Notes under the pieces: generated by a model
What the model was told of the DNA's origin: nothing
Databases searched by the model: none
The model's input: only the letters and a program-made list of their open reading frames with translations
Position numbers and translations under genes: made by a program
Assembly (NCBI GenBank): GCA_039679375.1
Contig: JBDKVA010000008.1
Span: 1 to 7,186, forward strand
DNA from: JBDKVA01 sp039679375
GTDB lineage: Bacteria > Bacillota > Clostridia > Acetivibrionales > DTU013
Direction: 5' to 3'
Length of the DNA stretch: 7,186 nucleotides
Shown: in pieces, positions 1 to 6,227 of the stretch
Layout: every line of letters begins with the position of its first letter
Numbering within the stretch: position 1 is the stretch's first letter

Positions 1-998
1 GCTAGGGAGCCGATTTCCCCTTCCATATTTAAGGTCTTGGCCGGCGTGACCGTACACGCTTTTACGATATCGTATAAGGGCATTCCCATATTTAAATATT
101 TTGTCAAAATAAGCGGTAAACCAAACACCGACCGGTCGTACGCGCTGGCCTTAACCAAATCCGTACTCAGGATATCCGGTGTAAAGCCATCTTGAAGTGC
201 CGCCTTCGCTACGGAAAAGGCATAGTGCCCCCGTCCATCCGCCGTATCAAACAAAACGCCTCTTTTTTTCGCTGCCCGCACCGCCGGCAGCACCTTGCCC
301 CGAGCATCGAGAATCGTGCTTCCCTTTCCTTGATAGACATGAGCGAAAATATCGTTCGGGCGTAATAAATCTGCGATCTTCTCCGCTGATTCCGGTGAGT
401 TTGTCGTATGCACAACGATTCTCGGCTTTTCCTCAAGCCGATTGGCTATATCAAGCATCGCTGTTAGTGGCGATAACCCCAGATCGCCGACGACTTCCCG
501 GCTCTGCCGGATTTTTAAGCCAACGAGTTTATGTGGGTATTTTCTAAAAAGGCGGTCGATCGCTTCCCCATCAAAAATTTTCGGATTCACCGCTTCCATA
601 GAATACGGCAGCGTCGCCAATCCGGCCGGAGCCGCATGCAGATAGGCGAAGATTCGTACCTGACTGAACTGCATAATGGAACGTGCGAATTCGTCAAAAT
701 TATTTATGCCGGCGCTTCCCTGATCAACTACAGTCGTCACGCCCTGAGGCAGGCACGAGGAATCCGGATGAATCCCTATCGCTGTTCCCCCCCAGAAAAC
801 ATGGGCATGATTATCGATCAATCCCGGAAAGACCAACAACCCCGCCGCGTCGATAATTTTTTTGGCGGTAACGGTTTCCCCTGGGGGAACATCGACAATT
901 CGATTGCCTTGTACAAATACATCCGCTTCTTCTTGTAAATTTCTTGCCGGATCTATTACCATTCCCTTGCGAATCCATAAATCAACTTGCCTCACCAT
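1..998 (-). CDS. Amidohydrolase/deacetylase-family metallohydrolase (cog3964 type), C-terminus cut by window edge
   Basis: This is an open frame of about 332 residues running off the left edge; the family is usually about 370-390 residues, so only the C-terminal end is missing. Residues visible from the start: the D-x-H-x-H metal motif DNHAH (H64, H66), a lysine in VGLKIR (K162) placed as the carboxylated bridging ligand, H197 and H220 as further ligands, and the aspartate of STD (D280) as the catalytic base. An N-terminal beta segment (about 1-55) and a TIM-barrel follow the amidohydrolase plan. Characterised cog3964 members, often mislabelled dihydroorotase, hydrolyse acetyl-(R)-mandelate and N-acetyl-D-amino acids. 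The ATG at 998 is preceded by GGAGGGAG (1006-1013). It is the third gene of the leftward operon, 20 bases after the transporter stop. The exact substrate is unknown. Family call firm, reaction inferred. Confidence 0.9.
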   Translation of the reverse strand, partial: MVRQVDLWIRKGMVIDPARNLQEEADVFVQGNRIVDVPPGETVTAKKIIDAAGLLVFPGLIDNHAHVFWGGTAIGIHPDSSCLPQGVTTVVDQGSAGINNFDEFARSIMQFSQVRIFAYLHAAPAGLATLPYSMEAVNPKIFDGEAIDRLFRKYPHKLVGLKIRQSREVVGDLGLSPLTAMLDIANRLEEKPRIVVHTTNSPESAEKIADLLRPNDIFAHVYQGKGSTILDARGKVLPAVRAAKKRGVLFDTADGRGHYAFSVAKAALQDGFTPDILSTDLVKASAYDRSVFGLPLILTKYLNMGMPLYDIVKACTVTPAKTLNMEGEIGSL

Positions 999-1018
999 AC
1001 GCTCGCTCCCTCCAATTT

Positions 1019-2239
1019 TTATTTCAAACTCATCGGCTTAACCGCCGGAATAACAAACAATACCGCGCAAACAGCTAGAAGCAGGAGGCTGCCGCTGGAC
1101 ATCAATGCCAATTGAAAACTGCCTGTAGCCTTAACCACAAAACCCGTAAGCACCGGGGCGAGAATTCCCGCAAGCGCTCCTATCGTATTCATGCTGCCGG
1201 CTACGGTACCCGTCATTCCCGCCGGCGCCACTTCAGTCGCCAACGTAAACAGCATACCGCCGATCGTCGAACCTGCCGCAATATTTAATGTCAATATGGC
1301 AACCACAATCACCGGATCGTCAACAAAATTCACCGCCATAATCGAAGCGCCGCAAAGCTGCGCCAAAACGAGAATTCCTTTTCTTGCGAAAGTAACGCCA
1401 AAGCCTTTTCGGATTAAAAAATCCGATGCATAACCCGCTACCGGCTGAATAATAAACGCCGCCAAGAAAGGGATTGATGCGGAAACACCCATTTTGAAAA
1501 GCGAAAAGCCTCGTTCCATGACGAGATACGAGGGAACCCAGGTCAAAAACATGTAATACAGATAATCGCTGGCAAACTTAGTGAAAAACAGGCCTAGCGC
1601 ACACCGATTAGTAAGAAGTTTCAGCCAAGGTATGGCGACCTTTTGAACAGTCTCTTTTTCAGCGGTATCCTGTCGTTCTTTTCTTTCATCTTTTCGATAA
1701 AGGAAAGCCCAGGCAACGCACCAAAGCAAGCTTCCCAGACCGGTAATGATAAAAGCCATACGCCAGCTGTACAAACTGATGAGCCAGCCCATGAGCAACG
1801 GTGTTATCGCATAGCCCAACCTCGCACCGGATAAGTATAAACCGGTTACAGTACCACGCTTATTCGTTGGAAACTCTTCGGCAACAATTTTTGTGTTCGC
1901 GGGAAACACCCCTGCTTCCCCGACGCCGACTCCCATACGAGCCGCCATAATCGTAATCAAATTGTGCACACAGCCTGTAGCTGCTGACGCCAGAGACCAA
2001 ATCGCAACCGCGCCGTTTAAAATGCGCTTGGCTCCAAACCGATCGGCCAGATTGCCCGCCGGCAAATTGCACAGTGCGTAGGTCCAGAAGAAAGCTGACA
2101 ATATAATTCCCATAGAGCCGGTATCCATATTTAGCTCTTTCATCATAATTGGCGCCGCAACGCCGATACTGCTCCGATCTATCCCCATAATAACCATTGC
2201 GAGAAACAGCATCAACACCAGTTTCACCTGACCGCCCAC
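1019..2239 (-). CDS. MFS transporter, anion:cation symporter (ACS) type, probable organic-acid importer
   Basis: This 406-residue inner-membrane protein has the hydrophobicity of about 12 membrane segments. TM1 carries a D-R pair (D21-R22) followed by SSIGVAAP, resembling the LDRANLSVAAP pattern of ACS carriers such as those for glucarate, galactonate and hexuronates. The loop 2-3 motif A is present as AGNLADRFGAKR (61-72). A charged cytoplasmic loop with many K, R and E residues lies between TM6 and TM7. The family takes up carboxylates with protons or sodium, so a sugar acid or similar hydroxy acid is the likely cargo. I chose the GTG at 2237-2239, because the ideal AGGAGG (2248-2253) lies 8 bases before it and inside the longer frame that starts with ATG at 2257. 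It sits second in the operon, 69 bases after the dehydrogenase and 20 before the metallohydrolase. No terminator is visible in either gap. Confidence 0.92.
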   Translation of the reverse strand: MGGQVKLVLMLFLAMVIMGIDRSSIGVAAPIMMKELNMDTGSMGIILSAFFWTYALCNLPAGNLADRFGAKRILNGAVAIWSLASAATGCVHNLITIMAARMGVGVGEAGVFPANTKIVAEEFPTNKRGTVTGLYLSGARLGYAITPLLMGWLISLYSWRMAFIITGLGSLLWCVAWAFLYRKDERKERQDTAEKETVQKVAIPWLKLLTNRCALGLFFTKFASDYLYYMFLTWVPSYLVMERGFSLFKMGVSASIPFLAAFIIQPVAGYASDFLIRKGFGVTFARKGILVLAQLCGASIMAVNFVDDPVIVVAILTLNIAAGSTIGGMLFTLATEVAPAGMTGTVAGSMNTIGALAGILAPVLTGFVVKATGSFQLALMSSGSLLLLAVCAVLFVIPAVKPMSLK

Positions 2240-2245
2240 TTTTTT

Positions 2246-2255
2246 CCCCTCCTCC
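2246..2255 (-). promoter_or_regulatory. Ribosome binding site that decides the MFS transporter start
   Basis: GGAGGAGGGG on the minus strand contains a perfect AGGAGG core (2248-2253). It lies directly after the ATG at 2255-2257, so it cannot serve that codon. It is 8 bases from the GTG at 2237-2239. No purine-rich site precedes the ATG; the bases there are AT-rich. Confidence 0.8.
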
Positions 2256-2308
2256 ATAAAATATAAGCTGGAAATACATCGCTAGTATCCGATGGTTTCG
2301 ACATAAGG

Positions 2309-3202
2309 CTAGAATGTAATCAATTGTTTTTCATTCTGCAACACACCAATAATATCTTTCCACCCCTCCGGATCTTTGTCGACAAAGCGCTTGGCAAACT
2401 CGTACTTTTCCAACGCCTCGGTGCGATGCTTCGCCGCCGCCGTCATATCAGAGGAAATCCCTTTATCGGCTAACAACTGCAGGGAACCCTTTAACTCGGC
2501 CGCACGACGTGTACAATGAATACCGGTCCCCTTAACCAATCTGTCGAGATGAGAAGTAAAGGCGATGCCATCCATGGATTTAGCCAGGGAGGCAACGACT
2601 TCCTGCTCAACCTCATAAGCTGTAGCCGCCTCCAGCATTTCAATCATCAGCGCCGCAATGCCTTTCATGTAGATACTGCGAATCAGCTTAATCGCGGAAG
2701 CCGAACCGGCTTTTTCGCCAGCCAAAGTAACTTTCATGCCATAAGGCGTCATCCGCTCCTTCAATGCCTGCGCCCCGTTACCGCTGGCCGTAATCGGTAC
2801 CTTATGCTTGTCCTTCGGCAAAGAACCCAGCATCGCCGCATCGGCAAAAAGTACGCCGCTGCTTTTGATCTGCTCCCAAATTTGAAGCTTCGTATTCGGA
2901 GTCGAAGCGCTTACATCGACATATAACTGAGCACTTGTAAGAAAATCCTTGATTTCCGCGCAAACCCCCAGAGTAAACGATGACGGAACCGCCGCGAAAA
3001 TCACATCCGCCCATTTGGCAATTGCTACGGCTGTATCAACCAGCTCAACCTTTGCTTTCTGCGAGCGGGAATGAACCAGCCTTCCCATCGTCGCGTCATT
3101 CGCCATCGTATCAAAAGCACGAATTCCCGTTATCCCTTCATTGCTCAATCCCAGAGAAATATTAAACGCAGCCTCACCGAATCCAATAAAACCGATTTTC
3201 AT
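2309..3202 (-). CDS. NAD(P)-dependent 6PGDH/beta-hydroxyacid dehydrogenase-like oxidoreductase with DUF1932-type C-terminus
   Basis: This 297-residue cytoplasmic protein begins with a Rossmann fold: MKIGFIGFGEAA gives the G-x-G-x-x-A fingerprint (G7, G9, A12), and D31 at the end of the second strand suggests NAD rather than NADP. The segment YVDVSASTPNT (94-104) corresponds to the substrate-binding loop of beta-hydroxyacid dehydrogenases. K172 in SAIKLIRSIYMKG is the expected catalytic lysine, but the asparagine usually found four residues later is replaced (K-L-I-R-S), as in DUF1932 proteins. The helical C-terminal domain runs from about 165 to 290. Family members oxidise 3-hydroxy acids; the substrate here is unknown. 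ATG 3202 has AGGAGG at 3211-3216. It is the first gene of the leftward operon with the transporter and metallohydrolase, and it diverges from the LysR gene. Family call good, substrate open. Confidence 0.88.
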   Translation of the reverse strand: MKIGFIGFGEAAFNISLGLSNEGITGIRAFDTMANDATMGRLVHSRSQKAKVELVDTAVAIAKWADVIFAAVPSSFTLGVCAEIKDFLTSAQLYVDVSASTPNTKLQIWEQIKSSGVLFADAAMLGSLPKDKHKVPITASGNGAQALKERMTPYGMKVTLAGEKAGSASAIKLIRSIYMKGIAALMIEMLEAATAYEVEQEVVASLAKSMDGIAFTSHLDRLVKGTGIHCTRRAAELKGSLQLLADKGISSDMTAAAKHRTEALEKYEFAKRFVDKDPEGWKDIIGVLQNEKQLITF

Positions 3203-3238
3203 AAACGCAGCCTCCTATGTATAACATTTCAATATTGC

Positions 3239-3267
3239 TTGAATTTTTATTAAATTCATAGTAATAT
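3239..3267 (+). promoter_or_regulatory. Predicted sigma-70-type promoter of the LysR gene
   Basis: TTGAAT (3239-3244) and TAATAT (3262-3267) are separated by exactly 17 bases, a good -35/-10 pair for the plus strand. Transcription would start near 3274, leaving an untranslated leader of about 60 bases before the ATG at 3337. The LysR-type dyad at 3297-3313 would lie just downstream of this start, which suits negative autoregulation. Prediction by eye only. Confidence 0.45.
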
Positions 3268-3287
3268 AAAATTATTTATAAATCCAA
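3261..3287 (-). promoter_or_regulatory. Predicted activator-dependent promoter of the dehydrogenase-transporter-metallohydrolase operon
   Basis: Read leftward, TTGGAT (3282-3287) is followed after 15 bases by TATTAC (3261-3266). The spacing is shorter than the ideal 17, which fits a promoter that needs an activator. The same pair is kept in the second control block. With a start near 3255, the LysR dyad at 3297-3313 is centred about 50 bases upstream, a usual place for a LysR activator. The assignment is an inference from conservation and position. Confidence 0.4.
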
Positions 3288-3296
3288 CGATATATA

Positions 3297-3323
3297 TTTG
3301 TGTTTTCAACAAAAAAAATTTGT
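3297..3323. promoter_or_regulatory. Predicted LysR-type operator: TTTGT-N7-ACAAA plus third half-site
   Basis: TTTGT (3297-3301) and ACAAA (3309-3313) form a perfect 5-bp inverted repeat spaced by 7, giving the T-N11-A arrangement of LysR boxes (T3299, A3311). A third half-site TTTGT follows at 3319-3323, five bases on. Half-site centres are 12 and 10 bases apart, about one helical turn each. The identical arrangement occurs at 6228-6254. The cognate protein is most likely the adjacent LysR regulator. Confidence 0.65.
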
Positions 3324-3336
3324 AGTTGGTGACAAT

Positions 3337-4320
3337 ATGAATTTGCATAGTCTGTATTATTTCAACGAGTTAGCCAAGGATTTGAACATGACACGAACCG
3401 CGGAACGTCTCTTTATCTCGCAGCAGACGCTCAGCAATCATATTCTCCGGCTGGAGGAGTATTACGGCATTAAGTTGTTTACGAGAAATCATAAAATGTC
3501 GCTTACCGATGCCGGTGTGTATCTGCGCGATTTTACAGCCAATTTACTGCAGCAAGACAAACGAATCCGCGATATCTTTTTTGATCTCAAAATTCAGGAA
3601 CGTGGTTTTCTGCGCTTTGGCGCAAGTTCGTTGCGCGCTTCGAACTGTCTGCCGAAACTACTGCCGCATTTCTCCGAAAAATTCCCGAATGTTGAAATCG
3701 AACTGATCAATGAAAACAGCGATGCCCTGCAGAAAAAAATTATTCAAGGAGAACTGGATCTCGCTCTTTGTGTCCTAAATGACGAACCTCCCACCCTCCA
3801 AACGGAGCTGCTCCTTCAAGATCAGATCTATCTCTGCATTTCCGAAAAACTTCTGGACAAATACTATTACAAAAACAAGGAAGAACTCAAACAGAAATCT
3901 TTATCCGGCGTACATCTCGAAAATTTTTCCGAACTGCCGTACTTTGTAATGTCAATTGCGAACCGTCTAGGCACAGTCATCTCTAAATGCTTTGAAGAAG
4001 CGGGTTACAGTCCCAAAGTCTATTTACGCGCCAAATATGTCGCCTTATCGGCTATGGTATGCTCGAACGCTTTAGCAGCCTGTTTTATGACCCAAATGGA
4101 TCTTATATCTTCCCTGTCGAATATTGCGGAAGATGTCAACATTTTTCCCTTACTCTATAAAAACGAGCCTCTGTACCACAATCTATACCTCGTTCGGCAT
4201 AAAAAATGCTATTTCCCCAAATACGTACAATATTTCAGCAGCCTGCTGCACGACTATTTCCAATCTGCCAGCGCAATCGACATGTCCCATATCTACCTGG
4301 AACATCCCGACCAATTTTGA
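3337..4320 (+). CDS. LysR-type transcriptional regulator
   Basis: This protein of 327 residues is a usual length for the family. The N-terminal winged helix-turn-helix spans about residues 1-60: NLHSLYYFNELAKDLNMTRT starts the classic pattern, with AERLFISQQTLSNHI as the turn and recognition helix and LEEYYGIKLFTR as the wing. A linker helix runs to about 88, and the periplasmic-binding-protein-like effector domain (about 90-300) follows. I chose ATG 3337 because it matches the family N-terminus and has GGTGA at 3328-3332. A TTG at 3298 would add 13 residues that lie within the predicted operator. It diverges from the dehydrogenase operon and probably controls both that operon and the RraA operon through matching T-N11-A sites. 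The inducer is unknown, presumably the substrate or an intermediate. A shared terminator lies 76 bases downstream. Confidence 0.95.
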   Translation: MNLHSLYYFNELAKDLNMTRTAERLFISQQTLSNHILRLEEYYGIKLFTRNHKMSLTDAGVYLRDFTANLLQQDKRIRDIFFDLKIQERGFLRFGASSLRASNCLPKLLPHFSEKFPNVEIELINENSDALQKKIIQGELDLALCVLNDEPPTLQTELLLQDQIYLCISEKLLDKYYYKNKEELKQKSLSGVHLENFSELPYFVMSIANRLGTVISKCFEEAGYSPKVYLRAKYVALSAMVCSNALAACFMTQMDLISSLSNIAEDVNIFPLLYKNEPLYHNLYLVRHKKCYFPKYVQYFSSLLHDYFQSASAIDMSHIYLEHPDQF

Positions 4321-4395
4321 AAAAATTCACCGAGTATACCAGCCAAGCTTCAAAATCTTCTGCCGGCTCACCACTGTATCGGTGCGCGCATACAC

Positions 4396-4439
4396 AAAAA
4401 GCTTCTGCTAACGATAGCTGTCAGCAGAAGCTCTTTTTT
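4396..4439. terminator. Bidirectional intrinsic terminator between lysR and the D-2-hydroxyacid dehydrogenase gene
   Basis: AGCTTCTGCT (4400-4409) pairs perfectly with AGCAGAAGCT (4423-4432) over a 13-base loop. The plus strand continues with a run of six T (4434-4439), and the A run at 4396-4400 gives a T run on the minus strand. It can end lysR from the left and the RraA/dehydrogenase operon from the right, whose stops are at 4320 and 4460. Confidence 0.9.
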
Positions 4440-4459
4440 ATGATTTTGTAAGCCTGCCT

Positions 4460-5431
4460 TTATCCGCGTAAATACTTCGCGTTCACGATGTCTCTCGTAG
4501 GCAGAGGTTTACCCTGACTAACTTTCACAATGTTTTCAATGCAATGCCGCGCCATATTGACACTGGTATCCATTGTACTGCCGCCCATATGCGGCGTAAG
4601 CACGACGTTGTCCAACTTTAGCAAAGGATTATCCGTTGAGACCGGCTCGGTTTCCAGACAATCGAGACCAGCACCCATAATCTTATGGCTGCGCAAGGCC
4701 TCAATCAAATCCGACTCCTGAATGATACCACCTCTGGCCGTATTAATGAGAATCGCATTTTTCTTCATAAGCCTGAACGTATCCTTATTGAGCAAATGGC
4801 GAGTCGAATCCGTCAACGGAATATGCAGGCTCACGATATCTGAATTTTTTAAAAGTTCCTCCAGGGAAACATACTGTATTCCCAGTCGCAGCTCTTCGAC
4901 GGGCTGTAGGCGAAACATATCATAATACTGCACTTCGGCGCCAAAAGCCTGAACCTGTTTCGCTACTAATTTCCCGATATTGCCCAAGCCGATCAAGCCC
5001 ACCTTTTTACCGCAAATCGTATAGGAATGACTCGCGATACCGGGACGCTGCCATTTGCCGTTTACCACATTGCCATGCAGTACAAGCAGTTTGCGATAAA
5101 CAGCCAGCATATGCAGCACAGCCATCTCCGCCACCGAAGCAGCATTCATCCCCGGAGTCACCGCTACAGGAATATTTCTCTCACCTGCGGCTGCAATATC
5201 CACCTTGTCAAAGCCAACACCCCAACGTTGGATGAGTTTGAGCAAAGGAAGTTCACGGATGAGCCCACCCTCCATGCGCAGTACTCGTAGAATGATATAA
5301 TGCGCCTCCTTAAGCTGGTCCGTATCCTTCATATCCGTCACTTCAATAAAGCGGAAGTCCTTGGACACCATCTTCCTCATGATTTTTTTGACCGCAGCAT
5401 CGTAAGGGCCCATAAACGCGATTGTTTCCAC
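4460..5431 (-). CDS. D-isomer-specific 2-hydroxyacid dehydrogenase (phosphoglycerate dehydrogenase-like)
   Basis: This 323-residue NAD-dependent cytoplasmic enzyme interconverts a D-2-hydroxy acid and its 2-oxo acid. The substrate loop is RWGVGFDKVD (69-78). The Rossmann fingerprint GLGNIG (148-153) is followed by YYD, where D171 points to NAD rather than NADP. The catalytic trio is complete: R233 in TARGG, E262 in the TEP segment five residues after D257, and H281 in TPHMGGS. The length is that of the short glyoxylate/hydroxypyruvate/phosphoglycerate-type enzymes; there is no ACT domain, so a serine-biosynthetic SerA role is less likely. The start is GTG (5429-5431) with GAGGCGGAG (5438-5446) as ribosome binding site, which overlaps the end of the RraA gene 13 bases upstream. 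The tight pairing suggests it makes, or removes, the 2-oxo acid that the RraA-like enzyme uses. Family certain, substrate unknown. Confidence 0.93.
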   Translation of the reverse strand: METIAFMGPYDAAVKKIMRKMVSKDFRFIEVTDMKDTDQLKEAHYIILRVLRMEGGLIRELPLLKLIQRWGVGFDKVDIAAAGERNIPVAVTPGMNAASVAEMAVLHMLAVYRKLLVLHGNVVNGKWQRPGIASHSYTICGKKVGLIGLGNIGKLVAKQVQAFGAEVQYYDMFRLQPVEELRLGIQYVSLEELLKNSDIVSLHIPLTDSTRHLLNKDTFRLMKKNAILINTARGGIIQESDLIEALRSHKIMGAGLDCLETEPVSTDNPLLKLDNVVLTPHMGGSTMDTSVNMARHCIENIVKVSQGKPLPTRDIVNAKYLRG

Positions 5432-5437
5432 TGTGTT

Positions 5438-5446
5438 CTCCGCCTC
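5438..5446 (-). promoter_or_regulatory. Ribosome binding site overlapping the RraA-like gene's stop codon
   Basis: GAGGCGGAG on the minus strand spans the RraA-like gene's TGA stop (5445-5447) and ends 6 bases before the GTG start of the dehydrogenase gene. Ribosomes finishing the first gene would sit on this site, so translational coupling is likely. Confidence 0.6.
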
Positions 5447-6146
5447 ATTTCATACAGTAATCATCAATAATCTCCGTCTCGTACGCCGCAAGCTTCTTTT
5501 CCACCCATTCCCGCTTGGCAGTGCCCGTAGCCGCCGCCGTGACCTTGGCCGCATCACTTTTATGGTATTCCACTGCCGCCTTGAGAACTTCTTCCGCATC
5601 CTGCAAGGGAACTACCACAATACCATCGGGATCCATAATAATAATATCGCCGGGATTTATACTGATCCCGCCACAGGAGACCGGTACATTGATTTCACCT
5701 GTGCCATCTTTATACGGGCCGCCCGGATTTGTTCCATTCGCATAAATGGGTAGCTTCATGTCGCGCGCCGCATCGACATCGCGAATCGGACCGTCCAAAA
5801 TGATACCCGCAACCTTTTTATAGGCGGCAACCGTAAACATAATCTCGCCCATAAGCGAGCGATAGGATTCACCCGCATCGTTTGTTGCAATGATCACATC
5901 GTCTTCTTTAGCCATATTAAGGGCCTTATGAATCATGAGATTGTCCCCCGCTCGCCCTTTGACGGTTAAGGCGCGACCAACTGCGACAGCTTGATCCGGA
6001 CTTGACATAAGGCGAATGCGTGGGTGCATTGCACAAAGACGCCCCATAGTATCAGCTACATTTGACGCCGGTATTTCTTTAAATGCCTCGAGCAATTCCT
6101 TTGCCGCCTCTGGTTTTTTTAAATAAACTCTGTTTCCAATTGCCAT
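5445..6146 (-). CDS. RraA-family protein, 4-hydroxy-4-methyl-2-oxoglutarate/oxaloacetate aldolase-decarboxylase-like
   Basis: The protein is 233 residues, the usual size for class II HMG/CHA aldolase-like members of the RraA fold (true RraA, the RNase E inhibitor, is shorter, about 160). Family landmarks appear in order: ASNVADTMG (27-35), VKGRAGDN (62-69), SLMGEIMFTVAA (97-108), GIILDGPIRD (114-123), and GDIIIMDPDGIVVVP (166-180). R122 and D123 match the substrate-binding arginine and metal-binding aspartate of characterised HMG aldolase. Such enzymes split 4-hydroxy-2-oxo acids to pyruvate plus another oxo acid and decarboxylate oxaloacetate, with Mg2+. The ATG at 6146 has GGAGG at 6155-6159; an upstream in-frame start at 6218 would place coding sequence across the predicted promoter. 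It is the first gene of the second leftward operon. The old annotation as a menaquinone methyltransferase would be wrong. Family firm, exact reaction inferred. Confidence 0.92.
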   Translation of the reverse strand: MAIGNRVYLKKPEAAKELLEAFKEIPASNVADTMGRLCAMHPRIRLMSSPDQAVAVGRALTVKGRAGDNLMIHKALNMAKEDDVIIATNDAGESYRSLMGEIMFTVAAYKKVAGIILDGPIRDVDAARDMKLPIYANGTNPGGPYKDGTGEINVPVSCGGISINPGDIIIMDPDGIVVVPLQDAEEVLKAAVEYHKSDAAKVTAAATGTAKREWVEKKLAAYETEIIDDYCMK

Positions 6147-6191
6147 GATACAGACCTCCAGTAAATTATTTAATTTTTCTTTAAATTCATG

Positions 6192-6218
6192 ATAATATAC
6201 TTTAAAGCATAAATCCAA
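6192..6218 (-). promoter_or_regulatory. Predicted activator-dependent promoter of the RraA/dehydrogenase operon
   Basis: TTGGAT (6213-6218) and TATTAT (6192-6197) are 15 bases apart on the minus strand, the same pair and spacing as in copy A, with a better -10 (five of six consensus bases). Transcription would start near 6186, about 40 bases before the ATG at 6146. Confidence 0.42.
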
Positions 6219-6227
6219 CAGTACATA

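Larger units (their letters stand above)
3251..3323. repeat. Conserved control block, copy A (upstream of the dehydrogenase operon and lysR)
   Basis: This block aligns without gaps to 6182-6254, with 57 of 73 positions identical by my count. The best-kept parts are TAAATTCAT at the left end, AAATCCAAC in the middle, and the right-hand part ATATTTGT-x-TTTTC-x-ACAAAA ending in ATTTGT. The poorly kept part (3270-3279) is spacer. Similarity stops at 3324, before the lysR start, so coding sequence was not duplicated. Confidence 0.88.

Noticed and set aside
531..938. 135-codon plus-strand frame opposite the metallohydrolase gene
   Set aside because: The minus strand carries a complete set of amidohydrolase metal ligands across the same bases; the plus-strand product is rich in R, S and P and resembles no family.
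1860..2279. 139-codon minus-strand frame overlapping the transporter gene
   Set aside because: It is a shifted frame of the transporter; its translation is low-complexity in G, R, S and Y and contains no membrane segments.
3298..3336. Upstream TTG start adding 13 residues to the LysR protein
   Set aside because: The extension lies over the conserved operator half-sites, lacks family similarity, and the ATG at 3337 gives the standard LysR N-terminus with a site at 3328-3332.
3203..3336. Sigma-54 promoter in the divergent control regions
   Set aside because: No TGGCAC-N5-TTGCA-like -24/-12 pair is present in either control block.
4460..5431. Serine-biosynthetic phosphoglycerate dehydrogenase (SerA)
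   Set aside because: There is no C-terminal ACT or intervening domain and the gene is paired with a lyase gene under a catabolic-type regulator; a biosynthetic role cannot be excluded but is not supported.
5445..6146. Annotation as demethylmenaquinone methyltransferase (MenG) or RNase E inhibitor
   Set aside because: No S-adenosylmethionine-binding motif is present; the length of 233 residues and the R-D pair fit the HMG/CHA aldolase-like branch, and the neighbours are catabolic.
6147..6218. Upstream ATG at 6218 extending the RraA-like protein by 24 residues
   Set aside because: The ATG at 6146 has GGAGG at ideal distance and the extra 24 codons run through the conserved promoter block.
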